A DNA stretch of 64,000 nucleotides from Datisca glomerata (GCA_003255025.1 QANY01007891.1:124001-188000), one strand, 5' to 3'. Shown: positions 24,300 through 38,110, counted from the stretch's first letter. The notes: a model not told the origin generated them from the letters alone. Translations and numbers: made by a program.

Positions 24300-27200
24300 C
24301 AACGTTGTCTGGATCGCGATTCTACCCTAGGATCGGTGGAAGGACGTAAGATCGTGGATCATGGGATCAGATCGAGGATCGTAAGATCCTACCAATTTTT
24401 AATAATTTATTAATAAAAAATATATTAATGTTAATAATACTTCAATACATTGAAGAAAGGATTATATAATATCAAGTCATCTCCTATTAGATAAAAATAA
24501 TATCAAATCATCTAAAACAATATAATACTAAGTAGAATTCTCATACTTCTAAGTTTTCAAGAAAGAAATTTAATATAAACAAGTTCAAGACAAGTAAACC
24601 TAATAACATTTAATTATCAAAATGAATGTCACATTGGTGTCATCGCCATCAATCTCCTCATCACATTCAGAATCATTACTTTCTCTAAGTCCAACGTCTC
24701 CAATGGTGTCATCATTCATATCCCTTGAACCACAACCATCATTGAGGTTTTGATCACCATCACTTCAAGTATTTCCATGTCATTTTCTTACCCAAAATTT
24801 TCAAGCTCATCATCTTCACTTATATAAGGAAAAATGAATGTCATTACAGGTTAAAGAATCACATATTAATAGAAAAATAAAACTTACATGATTCTATTAT
24901 ACTCCTTGCAATAACATCTTCTTTCACCTCGCCATCATCACATGTTACTTGTTGGGCAGTCATGTCAAGTATATCCAACCATTTGCCTGGTTGTGGGAGA
25001 GTTGGATCTTCTTTCTCTGTTATCCATTCATCATCAGATGAAATATCATCTGGACAGAGTTGCATGGGTTAACTCTCCCTTTTTACTTACCTTTCTCTTA
25101 ACTTCAAGTTGTACATTACAAACACCAAATCATTCATCTTTTGTTGGTGTAAACAGTTTCTTCTCTTTGAATGTACCTATAGACATACAAATTTCATTCA
25201 ACTCAAAAATTACTAAATACTAACTTATTAATAATTAATTACAACAAATAAACAAAATAATTTTACCATCTCAAAGGCACTCCAATTTCTTTCATATCCC
25301 GAAGAACTACAAGTCAAACTCAATATTATAATATCAAACTTTTTCAGTTCAAGACATTCATCTCCATATCAATGCCACCAATCAGCTGCATTTATTCAGA
25401 ATTAACATAAGTATAAAAAGATGCAAATTCTAATATCATATGAAATGTCAAGTGGAGAAAAATTAACGATTTACAAAACCTGGACTTTCTTTGTTCTCGT
25501 CAAAATAGTATATTCTATTCCTGATAACCCTCTTGCATTTCTGAATGAATCAATTTGTATCTCTATTTTTACCCTATCATTTGAATCAACGACCATTCTT
25601 TGAAGACAATTAGAAAGTTTGATCTTGATTTCTACACCCCCTTTGAATTCAGAGCTATAATGATAATGATGATTCAAATAATAAGTTGTTGCATCCAAGG
25701 GTCTATGGAGTTGGAGTTCCTATCCTTGATCGATTATATCCCGTATGGGCTTATAACTCTAACAATGCATCATAAATTTAATTAAATGATTACATTTAAA
25801 GTCAAAATAAATGTAAATGAAGTGAACTATAAAATGCCTTACCTCTTTTGGACATTGTTAAAATTTTCTCGTATTTTTGTTCTTGCTTGATCCATTTCTT
25901 CATAGATGAATCCCATGGGAGGTGACTTATCTGAATCCATCATCTTAAGAACCTTGACAAGAAGTATTGCAGCCTTTAAATAGGCAATAACATTCGGCCA
26001 GAAACCATGACTATCTAAAACAATTGCTTGAATCTTTTTTCCATCACTAGTGCCCACAAACCTACTAGATTTCCATTTGTTGGATGAAAATATTATCATC
26101 AAAGCTCCTTTTTTCTCATTAAGGCAAGACAGTGTTAAATATGTTGTAGCAAAATGCGTGACAGCAAGCCTAATCAATTCTCTTCCTTTGGTAAAATCTC
26201 CCAACCAAGTTAGAAGCGATGTTCATATATATATGTAGGTAGCAATCCCCCTACCATTCGTAATGCTACTTGATGGATTTTGAGTATTTTCTCAAATCTA
26301 TACAATGAGCAGCACAAGGTGTCCAAAACAAATTCTTTTCTCTTCTCCATCAACATCTCACCAACTAATTTATAGTTGGCAGCATTATCAGTCACTACTT
26401 GTACAACATTTTCTTCACCAACTTTCTTCACAACCTCATCCAACATCTCAAAAACATTGTCAGATGTTTTCAAAATGTTTGGGGTATCAATGGAGCACAA
26501 GAATACAGTTCATTTAGGACTATTCACAAGAATACAGTTCATTCTATCTGTCCAACCATTATATATAATTGAATAACCGGTTTTCTTCTATTCCTCCTTA
26601 AAATCTTCAAGGATAGTTAATGTCCTTGACACTTCCTTTTTTAAATATGTAACTTTAATTTCATGGTGGGATGGTGGCTTCAAACCAATGCCGTACTTAC
26701 CAACCATCTCAAGCATTCGCACAAATTCAAGATTCTTCACACAATCAAAAGAGATAGCACTTGTATAGAAAAATCTTGTAATTTGTTGACAAACAGTCCC
26801 GCGTTGATCTTTTTTAAAAATTTGATTCATTGTTGTTTGCTTTGAGCTTTTAAGAAAGCTCGTCATAGGGTTTTTTTTCCTTTACCACTCTTTCTTAATT
26901 CTTCAACTTCAACCACTATATCATCCTCATCTCTATATCATAAAGTTTTTTCCTCTTTTTGCAAGACTCTTCAACTTGATTTCTCAAATTTTCTAAAAAC
27001 TTCCTCTTAACCTCGACGGGTACATTAGGACATGCCTCAACATTTGCTCTTGTACCGGATAAATGATGTTTAAGGTGAAAAATGCCCTCAGAACGGACAA
27101 CATCACAATAATTGTATTTCACTTCTTCAAATTACGATCAGTTTCTATCCCTTGTTCCCATTCTAGATCTAATCGGCTCCTAGATGAATTTTTTCTTTTA

Positions 27201-28163
27201 TCATTCTTACTTAAGTTACTCTTACTTCCACTTGTAGATATTACTAAAAGAAATAAATACAACCATGTAGGGGCACATCAGAATGTGTTTGAAGAGAAAT
27301 TTAGTACAAAACATAAATTTCTACTAATTAAGAACAAAACACAAATTATTAAGGATAAAACACAAATTATACAAATTAAGAACAATTAATTTCTAGAACA
27401 CAAATTAAGAACAAATCACAAATTAACCAACTATATTCAGAATTAAGATATCAAGACAGATTGAATTATACATTAGATAAAAAAAGAAGCTAACCGAATA
27501 ATAATGTGTATTTTGTTCTAGACTTTTAGTTGGCGGGTCTCTGAACAGTTTTCATTTTTATTAACTACGAGGTCAATCACGAACAAATTCTATGGAACAT
27601 GATTGATATGAGAGCAGTGAGCAGTAGTCATGGATGTTGGCAAGTTTGTATGTGAAACGGTTACTAAAGAAGCAAAAGAATCGCCATTATTGCTCTGTTA
27701 CTTAAGCTCAACTAAAAGGAGAGAGAGAGTGTGTGAGAAAGAGAGAGAGACCTTACCTTGGTGTTGTGTTCCATTGTTGTGAGTTGTCGGTAAAAATGGT
27801 GGTTTGCGGTCGTGGGAAGGAGAGGGTTTCTTGAGGTGGTACTGTAGTACAGGCGGCGACTTAGAGTGTTTCTTCAGGTGATAGGGTTTTTTGAGGTGGT
27901 ACTGTATTCATTTGTTCGATAGAATTGAGTTGTGTTTGTTGTTTGATATTTTTTTTTTTAATTTTCCAATTTGTAATAACAAGTTACTTAAAATTCACCT
28001 AATTAACTAAGAGGTAGGATCGGATCCGGATTGCAATCTCACACGATTCCATTATCTGGATCGTAATCCTTACCCGATCCTGCTAAAAAATGATGATTTT
28101 AAGCGATCTAGATTGCTGACCTCCTGTAGGACCGTAGGATCGTTCGTGATCCCAATAACCTTG
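24300..28163 (-). mobile_element. hAT transposon, nearly full length, decayed
   Basis: The left end CAACGTTGTCTGGATCGCGA and the inverse of the right end, CAAGGTTATTGGGATCACGA, match at 15 of 20 positions. The flanks share ATTTCAT (24293-24299 and 28164-28170), seven of the eight bases expected for a hAT target duplication. GGATCGTA-type motifs are crowded in both subterminal regions. The single gene inside runs on the minus strand. Confidence 0.8.
24859..27240 (-). pseudogene. hAT transposase, BED-DUF659-dimerisation type, broken
   Basis: Reading right to left, a degenerate start near 27240 leads into a BED-type zinc finger (YNYCDVVRSEGIFHLKHHL, 27122 onward). Next come the DUF659 N-terminal part (26866-26588) and the catalytic-core part with VVTDNAANY (26500-26210). 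Then follow a region with LNEKKGALMII and a FIYEEMDQA helix (26204-25839), a NHHYHYSSEFKG segment (25698-25471), the hAT dimerisation motif around LTCSSSGYERNWSAFEM (about 25330-25265) and an acidic tail (25065-24859). Several frames are separated by stops and frameshifts beyond what introns explain, so the protein is not expected to be functional. Confidence 0.8.
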
Positions 28164-29984
28164 ATTTCATAAAAAATCAATTTTACGGTATAAACACTTA
28201 TGACCTCTCCTATGCCATGCGGTAGTGATTCCTCTAACGTTACGACCTTTACCACACCAATTGTCCCTTAATCAAATTCTTGCGTGGATTAGTTTTTACT
28301 TTATTATCTGCGATTTCATGTGTGCGCTTGGGGTAGAAGTTTTGTATAAATATCGAAAAGCTTTCATGTGTTGTATATAATCCTATAGCGATTGCCTCAG
28401 TAAAATACAACAATTCTGAATCCAAGAAAATAGCGAGGATTTGTCTTGGTTTGATTAGATTAATTGGTTTCATGCAATTTCTTCTACTGAAGATCAAAAC
28501 AGTTTTCGAAAAAAAAATTATGGCATGAAAAACTGTTTGCATATTTTTAAATTGAGATTTTGTGCCTCACAAAAAATCCGAACGAGGCCAAACAAACTTT
28601 TTATTTTCTAAAGATAAAAGAAACAACCTATGCTCATCATGATAGGCTTGACTAGGCAAATATGCCACTATAGGAAAATAAAGAAAAAAAATGGTCCAAA
28701 AATTGTAGTTTGCATGTAGCCAATATTTTACAATGGCCCTTAATTGTAACCTAAAAAATATAGTAAATAGATAAATATGCCCTCACTAATAAACAATGAA
28801 ATTCACTTACTTTAACAAGCCCTAGCGCAAAAAAAAAATCAAGAGAGCTCTCGAGAAGGTGTGACTAGCGACGGGAAGTTGCCAAACCCTAACAATGATT
28901 TTCGTTTTCAATCTGAGATTGTAAGTTGTAGTTTCTATTTTTGTTTTCTTGTATACAGATATTCGCTTTCATGCATGAGATAGATTTTCATTCTCTTCCA
29001 AACCTTAGCCAAGAGGTAGCACTTATTTATCTACGTTTTCGTTCATGATATATCAAAATGCAGATCAAATTGTATACAGAATCTGCATTTTTTATATATG
29101 TTTCATCTGCGTTTTCGTTCTGTATATATCAAAAACATAGATCATACCGTATATAGACCTGTGTTTTCATTTTGATATGTGTTTATAAGGTTTGATCTGA
29201 GGTTTCGACACAAATTTTTGTTTTCTACTTTCATTTTCTTGTATGAGAGATTTTCGTTTTCCGCCAAACCCTAGCCAACAAGTATCATCTTTTATCTTTG
29301 TTTTCGTTCTGTATATCTTGAAAATAGCATTGCGATTTTCATTATGTATAACTTGAAACGAGATTGGACACATTATATAGATTCACAACATATTGACTGT
29401 GACTTTTTTCTATATTGACTGCGATTGTGATCTGAATCACGATATATTAATGAATTTTGTTCATTGCGTACTCTGAATATTATTCATTGTGTACTCTGAA
29501 TATTGTTCATTGTGTTCTGAATCTAGGCATGTTTGCGTTTTGAATCACGACATATTGTGATTGCATCTTCAGTCTCTCTTGTGCTGTAAAATAGTAAATA
29601 TTTATATGACATATGCATCTAACCATATATATGCTTATATATTAACTGCTCAGCAATGCTGATTTTGAATAGTAAATATGTACATGCCTATAGTATATAA
29701 GTATATAGTCATTTACTGTTTATTAGCATAATCATGTTTAATTTTGCACATCGTTATTCATGAATTAGTAGATGTCTATTTACTCACAGTATATAAACAT
29801 ATATCCAGCATAAAATACAAATGAGACAAAAACATATAGCCAATAAACCAAAATTCCCCCAAAAAATAAACGTTATGACAAAAATTAAAAAAATTCATGA
29901 AAATTGTTGTACCACGGGTAAATGTTACATGTAACACTTATTTATGCATATGTAAGCTTATGTTTATATCATGATGACTAAAAA
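28164..29984. other. Intergenic, AT-rich, with degenerate repeats
   Basis: No supportable gene. Around 29000-29550 phrases such as CTGCGTTTTCGTTCTGTATA and TATATCAAAA recur with variations, giving a loose tandem structure. This region immediately precedes the broken DUF1985 gene and may be its former 5' part. Confidence 0.45.
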
Positions 29985-31045
29985 CAACAGGTGTCAAAGA
30001 AAAGACAACCTCAACTTCAAGAAGTGCTGGTAGAAGCAAATGAGACTATCACAAGTAATGCTCCTGTAGCCCAACATAGCGGTCGAAACAGAGGTAAACA
30101 AATCAAACAATAACTTAAAATATACCTATAATAGTTATAGAAATATTATAACTCTTTTTAATGTAAGTATTATTGTTAATTACTAATTGGCAGGACTATC
30201 CTGTGTTTATGCTGACTGAGTTATGGACAACAGACAAAAAGGTCAAAATACAAGGTAAAATAGAGTATTTGACAACTCTAAAATGTTGGTTGACTCAAGA
30301 AGAAAGAGAGATTTTTAAGAAAACTTGTTTAGGAAACCTTCTAAACATCAAGATTGCCATAATACCTCATCAGTTAATTCTACATTTAGTTAGGAGATAA
30401 TGTTTTAGCAAACAATAGTGTATTGTGTTTCAATTTTGAAGGCCAAGTTATTAGATTCGGTCTTAGGGAGTTTGCATTGATAACGAGATTAAACTGTGGT
30501 CCATATCTATCATTGAACAAATAGACATTACTTGATGGTCAATTAATCGATGAAGCTTTTCCAAGTATTAGATTCGTTACTAGATCCATGTCTAGGGAAA
30601 GCCTTGTTTGTTCTTTTAGTGCATTTATATATGCAAGTCTAGAGATCAAAATCAAGTTGGCTAAAATTTATTGCTTAGAGAATCTTCTTTTACCAGGAAA
30701 ATTAGCTATCAACATCGATATTAACCATTTGAAAATGGTCCATATTGATGAGGTTTTCGAAAATTATCCATGGGGAGATTGTCATATGAGATGACGATTG
30801 GATTTGTCAAAGCTGTGCTCAACAATCCTTCAGCGAGGGGGTTCAGTTTGGAGGCTACCCATTGGCTCTAATTGTATAGACGTATGAGGTGATCCCAACC
30901 CTCACAAATGCTTGCAACAACATCGTACGACGTTCAGGGGAGGGGATCCCGAGGATGTGCGATTGGAGGGGTGGCGAGCAACCTGGCTGGAAGGAATTAT
31001 AGATAAAAGTTTTTGACTCAGAAGAGGTCAATTTTTTATTTTTTT
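29985..31045 (+). pseudogene. DUF1985-containing protein, broken (transposon-associated)
   Basis: Translated pieces in order: a short Gln/Glu-rich first part near 29992-30095; a block with LTQEEREIFKKTCLGNLL (30173-30400); a block starting RFGLREFALITRLNCGPYLS that stops at 30520; a block with SLVCSFSAFIYASLEIKIK and VFENYPWGD (30588-30794); and a last block with EVIPTLTNACNNI and PRMCDWRGGEQPGWKEL (about 30885-31000). The order and motifs match DUF1985 proteins, often found with Ulp1-like peptidases in Mutator-type plant transposons. In-frame stops and at least one frameshift separate the blocks, and no Ulp1 domain follows within reach. I infer a relic gene. Confidence 0.65.
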
Positions 31046-33380
31046 TTTACATAAGGTATTTAAACAATAGTATATAAATGTTTACTCAAAGTATATGTAA
31101 GTGACTGTCATGTTAATGCTTTATGTTTAATTTGATCTGAGTATTCTACGGCGGTATATTGATGATTACATTCAGTATATAAGTAGTTTATACATAAAAT
31201 AATGTTTATTGTTTCATGTTTAGTGTTTTAGATTATATAAAAAGTATGTTTATTGTTTCATGTATTAGAAAGAATTACAAAGGGAACAAAATATTTTTGT
31301 TGACTCCTAGTATATAATCAGTAATTGCCTGGTATAACACAATATATTATTATATATCATATAATGTATATCTATCTATAAAATACGTAACATATATGAA
31401 ACAAACACTACAATAGAAGGATTCAGCAAAACAATATTTAGAACAATGTGCTGGTATACTCTGTAATACCATAAAAATAGAGAAATAGCCTAATGTATTA
31501 AGAATCAACAAAAAAATATTTGAAAACATACATGCAATTTAAAAAACCCCCCCATTTGGTAATGTGTGTAAGTTTGTTTGGATGCCTGGAGAGTGAGGTA
31601 ATGTAAAAGATTACCTTGTTTGGTGTGAAAGTTATAGAGAGCTTTGATATTCCTAGAAAGTGAAGATACCCTCCTTTGAGGGTATCCTCACTCCTTGCAT
31701 CCTTAACTATCATCTTCCCCACTTCGCTGACTTCATATTCTTCCCATCATCACTATCATCAAAATGGTCAGTTATATATATATATATATATCTAATTTCC
31801 TAGATTAGTTTATACTAAAAAATATTTTAGTTGTCCAAAATTTAGATCTAATTTATCCCTTAACCAAATTTTGAACCTACATAAGAACAACGAACCAGTT
31901 CAAATAGGCGATTGAGGATTGTGCAAATTTACTATGCCCGATCTCAGGCACCCAAATTCGACAAGGAATTCAGAGACACTTTAGCCGTGGACATTAATGG
32001 AGAAGACGGTGATGAGTATTTACTGAAATTGAGACCTTGTAATGGTATTATGACTGAAAATCAAGAGCCATTCATGGGCTCCAAGGTCCCGAAGCTTCTC
32101 CTCACTAGAGGGGGGAGGGGGGTGATGTGCATTCCCATCGCATGCACTATCCCTTTGTTTCATTTCCAATTGTCTTCATAGATCCTCCATTAAAGTCATA
32201 GCCATAACTTGTTGGTGTGATGAACTCGCTTGAAGGAGAAGGAGGGAGGCAGAGAGTTTGTGTTGGGTTGGTTTTAACTTTTTTTTTTATTTACTTTCGT
32301 AAAAAAACTAGATTTAGGTTTTAAGTTTGCATAATTCTCCCAACTTGGTGAGATTTGATAGGTAATTTGACTAAATTTGTATAGTTTTTCTTCTAGCTTA
32401 AATTCTAATTTTTTTCTTATTATTTTTCAATTTATATTTTTCCTAATAAAATCCTAATTCTAGGGATTTTGTTTCTACTATATAACATGCTCATTTCTAA
32501 GAACCAAATGTCAAATTCAAAAATCTTAATATGATATTTCCTTACATATTCCATCAAAACAAACAAAGTATTTGACAATATCACCATAATATCATAACAT
32601 TCACAATTATTACCAAATAAAGTAATCTCAACTTTTCGAACATATACATATTCGAGCAATCATATTCCGAAAATCATTTACTCACAATCTTATACCAAAA
32701 GGTCCCTCAAATCTATAAACAATGCATTGAGAAATAAGAACATTGATGGAAAATCTAAAAACCGTATGAAACTAATACAAAAAAAAATATGAAAGACGAA
32801 AATTGTTACGGAGAAGAAGGATGAAGACGGATTCGTCAAAATCAATTGTTGATCAATTTCAAATAAAAAGCTACAAAGAATGAAGTCAAAATAGTCAAAT
32901 TTGGCCAAAAAAGAACCACAATCCAATTCCTATAAAGTGCTAAAAAATTGCTAAGTATATAATCATAATCAATTAAAAAAACTGTTATTGATGTTACAGA
33001 TTTCTCTGATATATGAAATGGGAATGAACATGAAATATTAAAAATGATAGAGCTCGAAATCTATAACAATGGCGTCGTCGAAGCCGTGGAAGAAAAGAAG
33101 TTGCAGCACTTTGAGATGCTGCGGGAAAAATATTAAAAAATAATAAAACTTAAAAGAGACAATTAGATATAAAAATAAAAAATAAGTAAATTAACATATA
33201 AATTCTTAACTAACTAAAATATCAATCACAGAACCCGGTCATATCTACAAAAGTAATCATTAAGGGGCATAATATAAAATTTAAACTTAAAACTAGTTTA
33301 ATTCTCTGATTTCCCGATCATGATGTTCCAACGAGGAAGATCCAATAATGGACTGAGTAAAGCCCATGGAAATGAATGGA
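31046..33380. other. Intergenic, no recognised gene
   Basis: Mostly AT-rich. A frame at 31912-32181 (89 codons, with EFRDTLAVDINGEDGDEYLL) has more protein-like composition than its surroundings but no domain I recognise. A TA microsatellite lies at 31774-31790. The last 80-100 bp before 33380 adjoin the promoter region of the folate carrier gene. Confidence 0.4.
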
Positions 33381-33593
33381 CTGGGCTAGAGCTTAGTTTC
33401 GTGTATAGACGACGTCTTTGATATACAGTTCCAACATCCACGCTTTTCACAGTTGAAAGTTGAAAACCCGCCGTATCACGATCAGGTGGGTAGTCGCCCG
33501 GAACTGGAAGTGGATAGTAGTCATTGTCGAGCTAAAGCGGGAAACTTCAGCTGCTTCCGTAACGGAGAAACGATTCCCCTTCGAGGGGTTTCC

Positions 33594-33600
33594 TATAAAT
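33594..33600 (+). promoter_or_regulatory. Possible TATA box close to the folate carrier start
   Basis: TATAAAT lies 45 bp upstream of the ATG at 33645. If used, transcription would start beyond the upstream ATGs at 33601 and 33618, and 33645 would be the first AUG. The leader would be very short, so the call is tentative. Confidence 0.25.
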
Positions 33601-33644
33601 ATGTGTCTCAACACTTTATGTCCCAAATATATGAAGTAGAATTT

Positions 33645-36600
33645 ATGTCGGCATCACAGTCGCAGTCCCGGTCGTCGACGTGGCAATGGGAAAACGCCAC
33701 TGCAGGTGCTGTTGCCGGTTTCGCCACTGTTGCTTCCATGCATCCCCTCGACGTCGTCCGTACCAGGTTTCAAGGTGGTTCTTTTCATTCGGACAACACA
33801 TTCACGCCCGCTTTTCAATTAAAATCATGTGTATTCCGCTTCGATTTTAATCTTCTTTCTATATGTTAACATGAAATTGACAGTGAATGATGGGCGAGTT
33901 TCCAATCTTCCTACTTACAAGAACACGGTTCATGCTATTTTCACCATCGCTCGGTTGGAGGTGCGTTGGTTCAGTCCCAAGGTTTTTTTTTTGTTTTGTT
34001 TCTTGTACTGAATATGGTCAATTTTTTTGTTGCTTTCGTTTCAATGTATGGGTTTAAGTTACTTGATTTGGGCATTGGTGTTAGATCGTTAAACCCATGG
34101 AAAACAGTATCAAAATTCCTTGCTTGAGCTTGCAAAAAAGTAAAAAAATAGTCATGTTTTGCTAGCTTTACTGCTTAGCAACCATGAAGCAGATTCAATT
34201 AGCATACGGATTGATTTGAATGAGTGTGAGATGTCCATATTAACTAGTGATACAAGACTCTGTATTACAAGGAATTTTGCTACTTATTTTTTCCCTCGGT
34301 ATTTTGTTACATGTTTTGGATATGCATGAGCCAATTTTCATGAACTCCTCACTGTTGAAAACTATCATCAAGTAACATGACCAGCTCTATGTTGCAGGGT
34401 TTAAGAGGTCTTTATGCTGGCTTCTATCCTGCAGTTCTTGGGTCAACTATCTCGTGGGGATTATATTTCTTTTTGTAAGTAAGAATTCCATTGTTTCATG
34501 AAATAGATTCTTTAGTTTCTTCTTACCTTTCCAATGAATTACAATGCAAGAAAGATGGTTGTTTTTCACCTTTTACCTCTATTTATGCCCATAACAGATA
34601 TATATTCCCTATTTGAGAAATAGACCACACTTTTAATTAATATGATTGCTTAGCTTATATTTATGTAACCATGTAAGTTTTTCTTTCATTAGACTGAAAC
34701 AAAGAAAAAAAATATAGGCTTCGTTGATGGCGGATTCTTTTTTCTCAGTCAATGATACGTGGTAAGATTATTTAGTCTTACGGTATAGTATAAAAGTAGA
34801 ACTCATGAATTTATGTTTCTATGTTGATGTGTATTCTTTGAATTATCTAAATTCATGGTATGGAAACATGTCTATACTTTTTGTAGCTACGGCAGAGCAA
34901 AACAGAGATATTCAAACAATGGGGAGAAGAAGCTGAGCCCTCGTCTTCATCTTGCTTCTGCTGCAGAAGCTGGAGCTTTGGTGAGGTTAAACTTCAGATT
35001 TTGATTTGAGAGGACAAAGTCATATCAAGGGTTTATTTGTTGTTTTCAAAAACAAATCTGTCATATTTGCTACTATATATATATCAGACAAACGATGGTC
35101 AGTTTCTGCACGTCTACCTGGTATTTTAGCCTTGTACATCTACTATGGTCCCCTTACTGCAATTGTGGTTGGCTGGAAGGATTTTCTTACAGGCGATGGG
35201 AGGTTGACTTCATAGACAACACTGATATGATTCTAGTGTACTGGAACGAGGCATAAACAAGGGACAATACATATGATTTGGGTCTGAAGAACTCTAGAAG
35301 GGATGAAAAGAGCAACCAAAAGTAGATATGTTCAGCCATGGCCCCAATTTAATCTGGTCATCAGCTTGTATGGAGTACCAATTAGTTTATTTAATGAGTC
35401 ACCACATGTGTTTTTCTTGGTCATGCTTCAGTATGATTGATGGGCCCAGATCCTTGTTGGTCTGGTACAACTTACCTACGTATTGATGCACTTATAAATG
35501 TTCTGCTGACATTTTCTTAGAAGTTATTCAGAATATTTATCTCATACAGCAATTTGTTGCTTTGTAAGGTTTGCTTGTGGACAAATCCTGTTTGGCTCGT
35601 AAAAACAAGATTGCAGCTTCAGAACCCCCTTCATCAAACTCGACCATATTCTGGCCTATATGGTCTGCTCCACATCTTGCATTTAATTGATAATAATGTG
35701 CTCTCTGAGATGTCTCTTATCCTAGTGAGTCATATCAACTTTGGATCTGATTTTTGCCAATCAAGTTTAGCTAACTGTTACCTTTTGTATAGTCAGAGAT
35801 AGATTATGATGTTTTTCTTAAAAAATTAGGATTACCTTTTCTTTTATCAGATTGTATTTGAAATGGGTCTCAGTAATTGTTAGAGTCTAGATTATAGCGA
35901 TCACTACCATAGCTTCGAATCAACTTTTTTTTTGGTAAGTAAGATACATAGCTTCAAATCAACTTGGCACTAGTTTTTGGGTGCGCAAAGTACAATATTT
36001 TGATTTCAAGTTTTTTTTTGGTTGGGACCACCTATCCATGATTTTTGTTCTATTTGTGCCAATCTAACGTCAACAATATGTTTATATGAATGCTTATATC
36101 TATTGTTTTTCTTCATCATTCCTGCCAAACCCCATAACAGTGCTTATGTCTTGTCCAATTGCAGATGCCTTCAGAACCATCATGAGAGAGGAAGGATGGG
36201 CTGCACTTTACAAAGGGATTGTTCCTGGCCTTTTTCTGGTACACTTTTACTCATCGAATTCTGCTTTTATTTTTGGATGTTACTTACATTTCAGGAGATG
36301 CTCTTGTAAAGCACTAAAGCTACCTGAATTATTATTTTCTATTAATTGCTCTTTCATTTTTTTGCATTTTTAACATCTGGAGGAGGATAGTGTTCAATAA
36401 ATTTCCCATCATATATGACTGAAAAATTACTTATTATTACAGAATACATCCTGTCAGAAACAATTTGTCCATGTCATTCATAGATTTCATTAGTTTGTGG
36501 TAAGTGATGCAGAGAATATGGTATTTGCAGCTTGGCACTTAAGAGGAGAGAAAATGGATATTTCCTAATCGTTCTCTGTACTTTTCATGGAGATTAACGT

Positions 36601-37795
36601 ATACACAAACAATATCTTTTATCAGATATGCATATCTATTATGGCCTTTTTTAACTTGGATATGTTTCTGATGCTTCAGCAGGTTTCTCATGGTGCAGTT
36701 CAGTTCACGGCTTATGAAGAACTCCGTAGAATCATTGTGAACTTGAAGTCGAAAGAAACTGCTGAAGGTTCAGACAATTTATTGGTTAGTCCTGAAATAA
36801 ACAGAGAATGCTTAAATTTCTGAAAGATTTGTACTTTTCTAGCTCCATTTGTCCTTATTTATTCATTTCTATGCCAAATGATACCTGCAATATTTAACAG
36901 CACGTTGGAATTTAATATTTTTTGTTATGCTGTTTGATTAGTATTTTATTTAATTCATTATGACTAAACACATGCTAAGTATTTTTTTGTGCTATGGTCC
37001 ATGAATTCACCTTTTAATCTATTCTCCACAGAATTCAGTTGATTATGCTGTTCTGGGAGCCTCTTCTAAAGTTGCTGCCATTCTTATGACATACCCATTC
37101 CAGGTCATTCGATCTCGGTTACAGGTATTTCAATTGATTCAATCTTTGTCATTTCCCTATGCATATTTTATCAAATAGTTCAAGTTTTTCCCAAGTGAAA
37201 GAGGTCATGTTTCTGCATATTATACTTCTTTGGGAAGATTGTAGCATACTTAAAGCTACCTCTTCTGATATTTTAGATAGTTTCCATTCTGGTTTCATAG
37301 TTTCTAACTGACAGTTGCATATGGTTCTTGTTTTTTTTTGCAGCAAAGACCAGCAAATAATGGGATTCCGGTATATATGGATAGTTTGCACGTCGTGAAG
37401 GAAACCGTTCGGTATGAACGAGATTTGACCAAAGTGATCATTTTAGAATAGAAGATAAAAAAGATGACTCTTTTGTTTTTCATTTGTAAAATAACTTATA
37501 CTACGCGGAACAACTTAGGGATATTTGGTGAAACATCTCGGTCGAGTTACAATGCAATTTCATGCTCTATGTGAATTCCACATCTAATTAAGAGAAGGGG
37601 GGAGGATGGTATTGTGTTTTACATTCATTTTAACACTAATTTTTTGTCTTTGATATTTGTAGGTTTGAGGGCTTTAGAGGATTTTACAAGGGAATCACTC
37701 CAAACCTTCTAAAAAATGTGCCTGCATCTTCAATAACATTTATTGTGTATGAGAATGTATTAAACTTTCTAAAACGGGCAAAAAGAAAAGAATGA
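33645..37795 (+). CDS. FOLT1: Folate transporter 1, mitochondrial carrier family (plastid)
   Basis: Ten exons: 33645-33774, 33884-33960, 34398-34474, 34887-34980, 35569-35662, 36165-36238, 36683-36784, 37032-37124, 37344-37411 and 37663-37795. They join to 313 residues with GT-AG introns. Three carrier repeats are visible, with signature motifs PLDVVRTRF, PVWLVKTRL and PFQVIRSRL. Half-repeat motifs such as GLRGLYAGFYPA, GWAALYKGIVPG and GFRGFYKGITPN also occur, and each repeat should span the membrane twice. Sequence such as WQWENATAGAVAGFATVA and NVPASSITFIVYENV matches the Arabidopsis plastid-envelope folate carrier family. The second motif has Trp in place of the acidic residue, as in that family. 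An in-frame ATG at 33618 would add nine residues; the frame stays open to 33453 but without a further in-frame ATG. Large introns (up to about 0.5 kb) hold only spurious frames. Confidence 0.93.
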
Positions 37796-38110
37796 AAGTT
37801 TTGTTGTTTTCATTCTTGTGACTACATTCTTTTGATAGTTAGTATCTCCTTTTGAATGAGTATTTTGATTGTTTTGGAAGACCTGATATTTCCTGTTAGC
37901 ATTTTAGTTGTCATTGGGTTAATTCTTTATAAGATATTGTTATGGTTAATTTATGTCGATGATGATGTGTTATGTTATATTGTATGTTTGAGGCTTTAAT
38001 ATTTATTATACGATGAGAGAATTTTGTGTGAATGCATGAAAGGAGACTAGTTAGTCACGTGCTCATCATTCTATTTCGATTGTTTTTTTCCTTCTGACAA
38101 GATCTCTGTC
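37796..38110. other. 3' flank of the folate carrier gene
   Basis: Probable 3' untranslated region followed by AT-rich spacer. No other feature seen. Confidence 0.45.

Noticed and set aside
33453..33617. 55-codon upstream extension of the folate carrier frame
   Set aside because: The open frame begins with TTG and contains no in-frame ATG before 33618.
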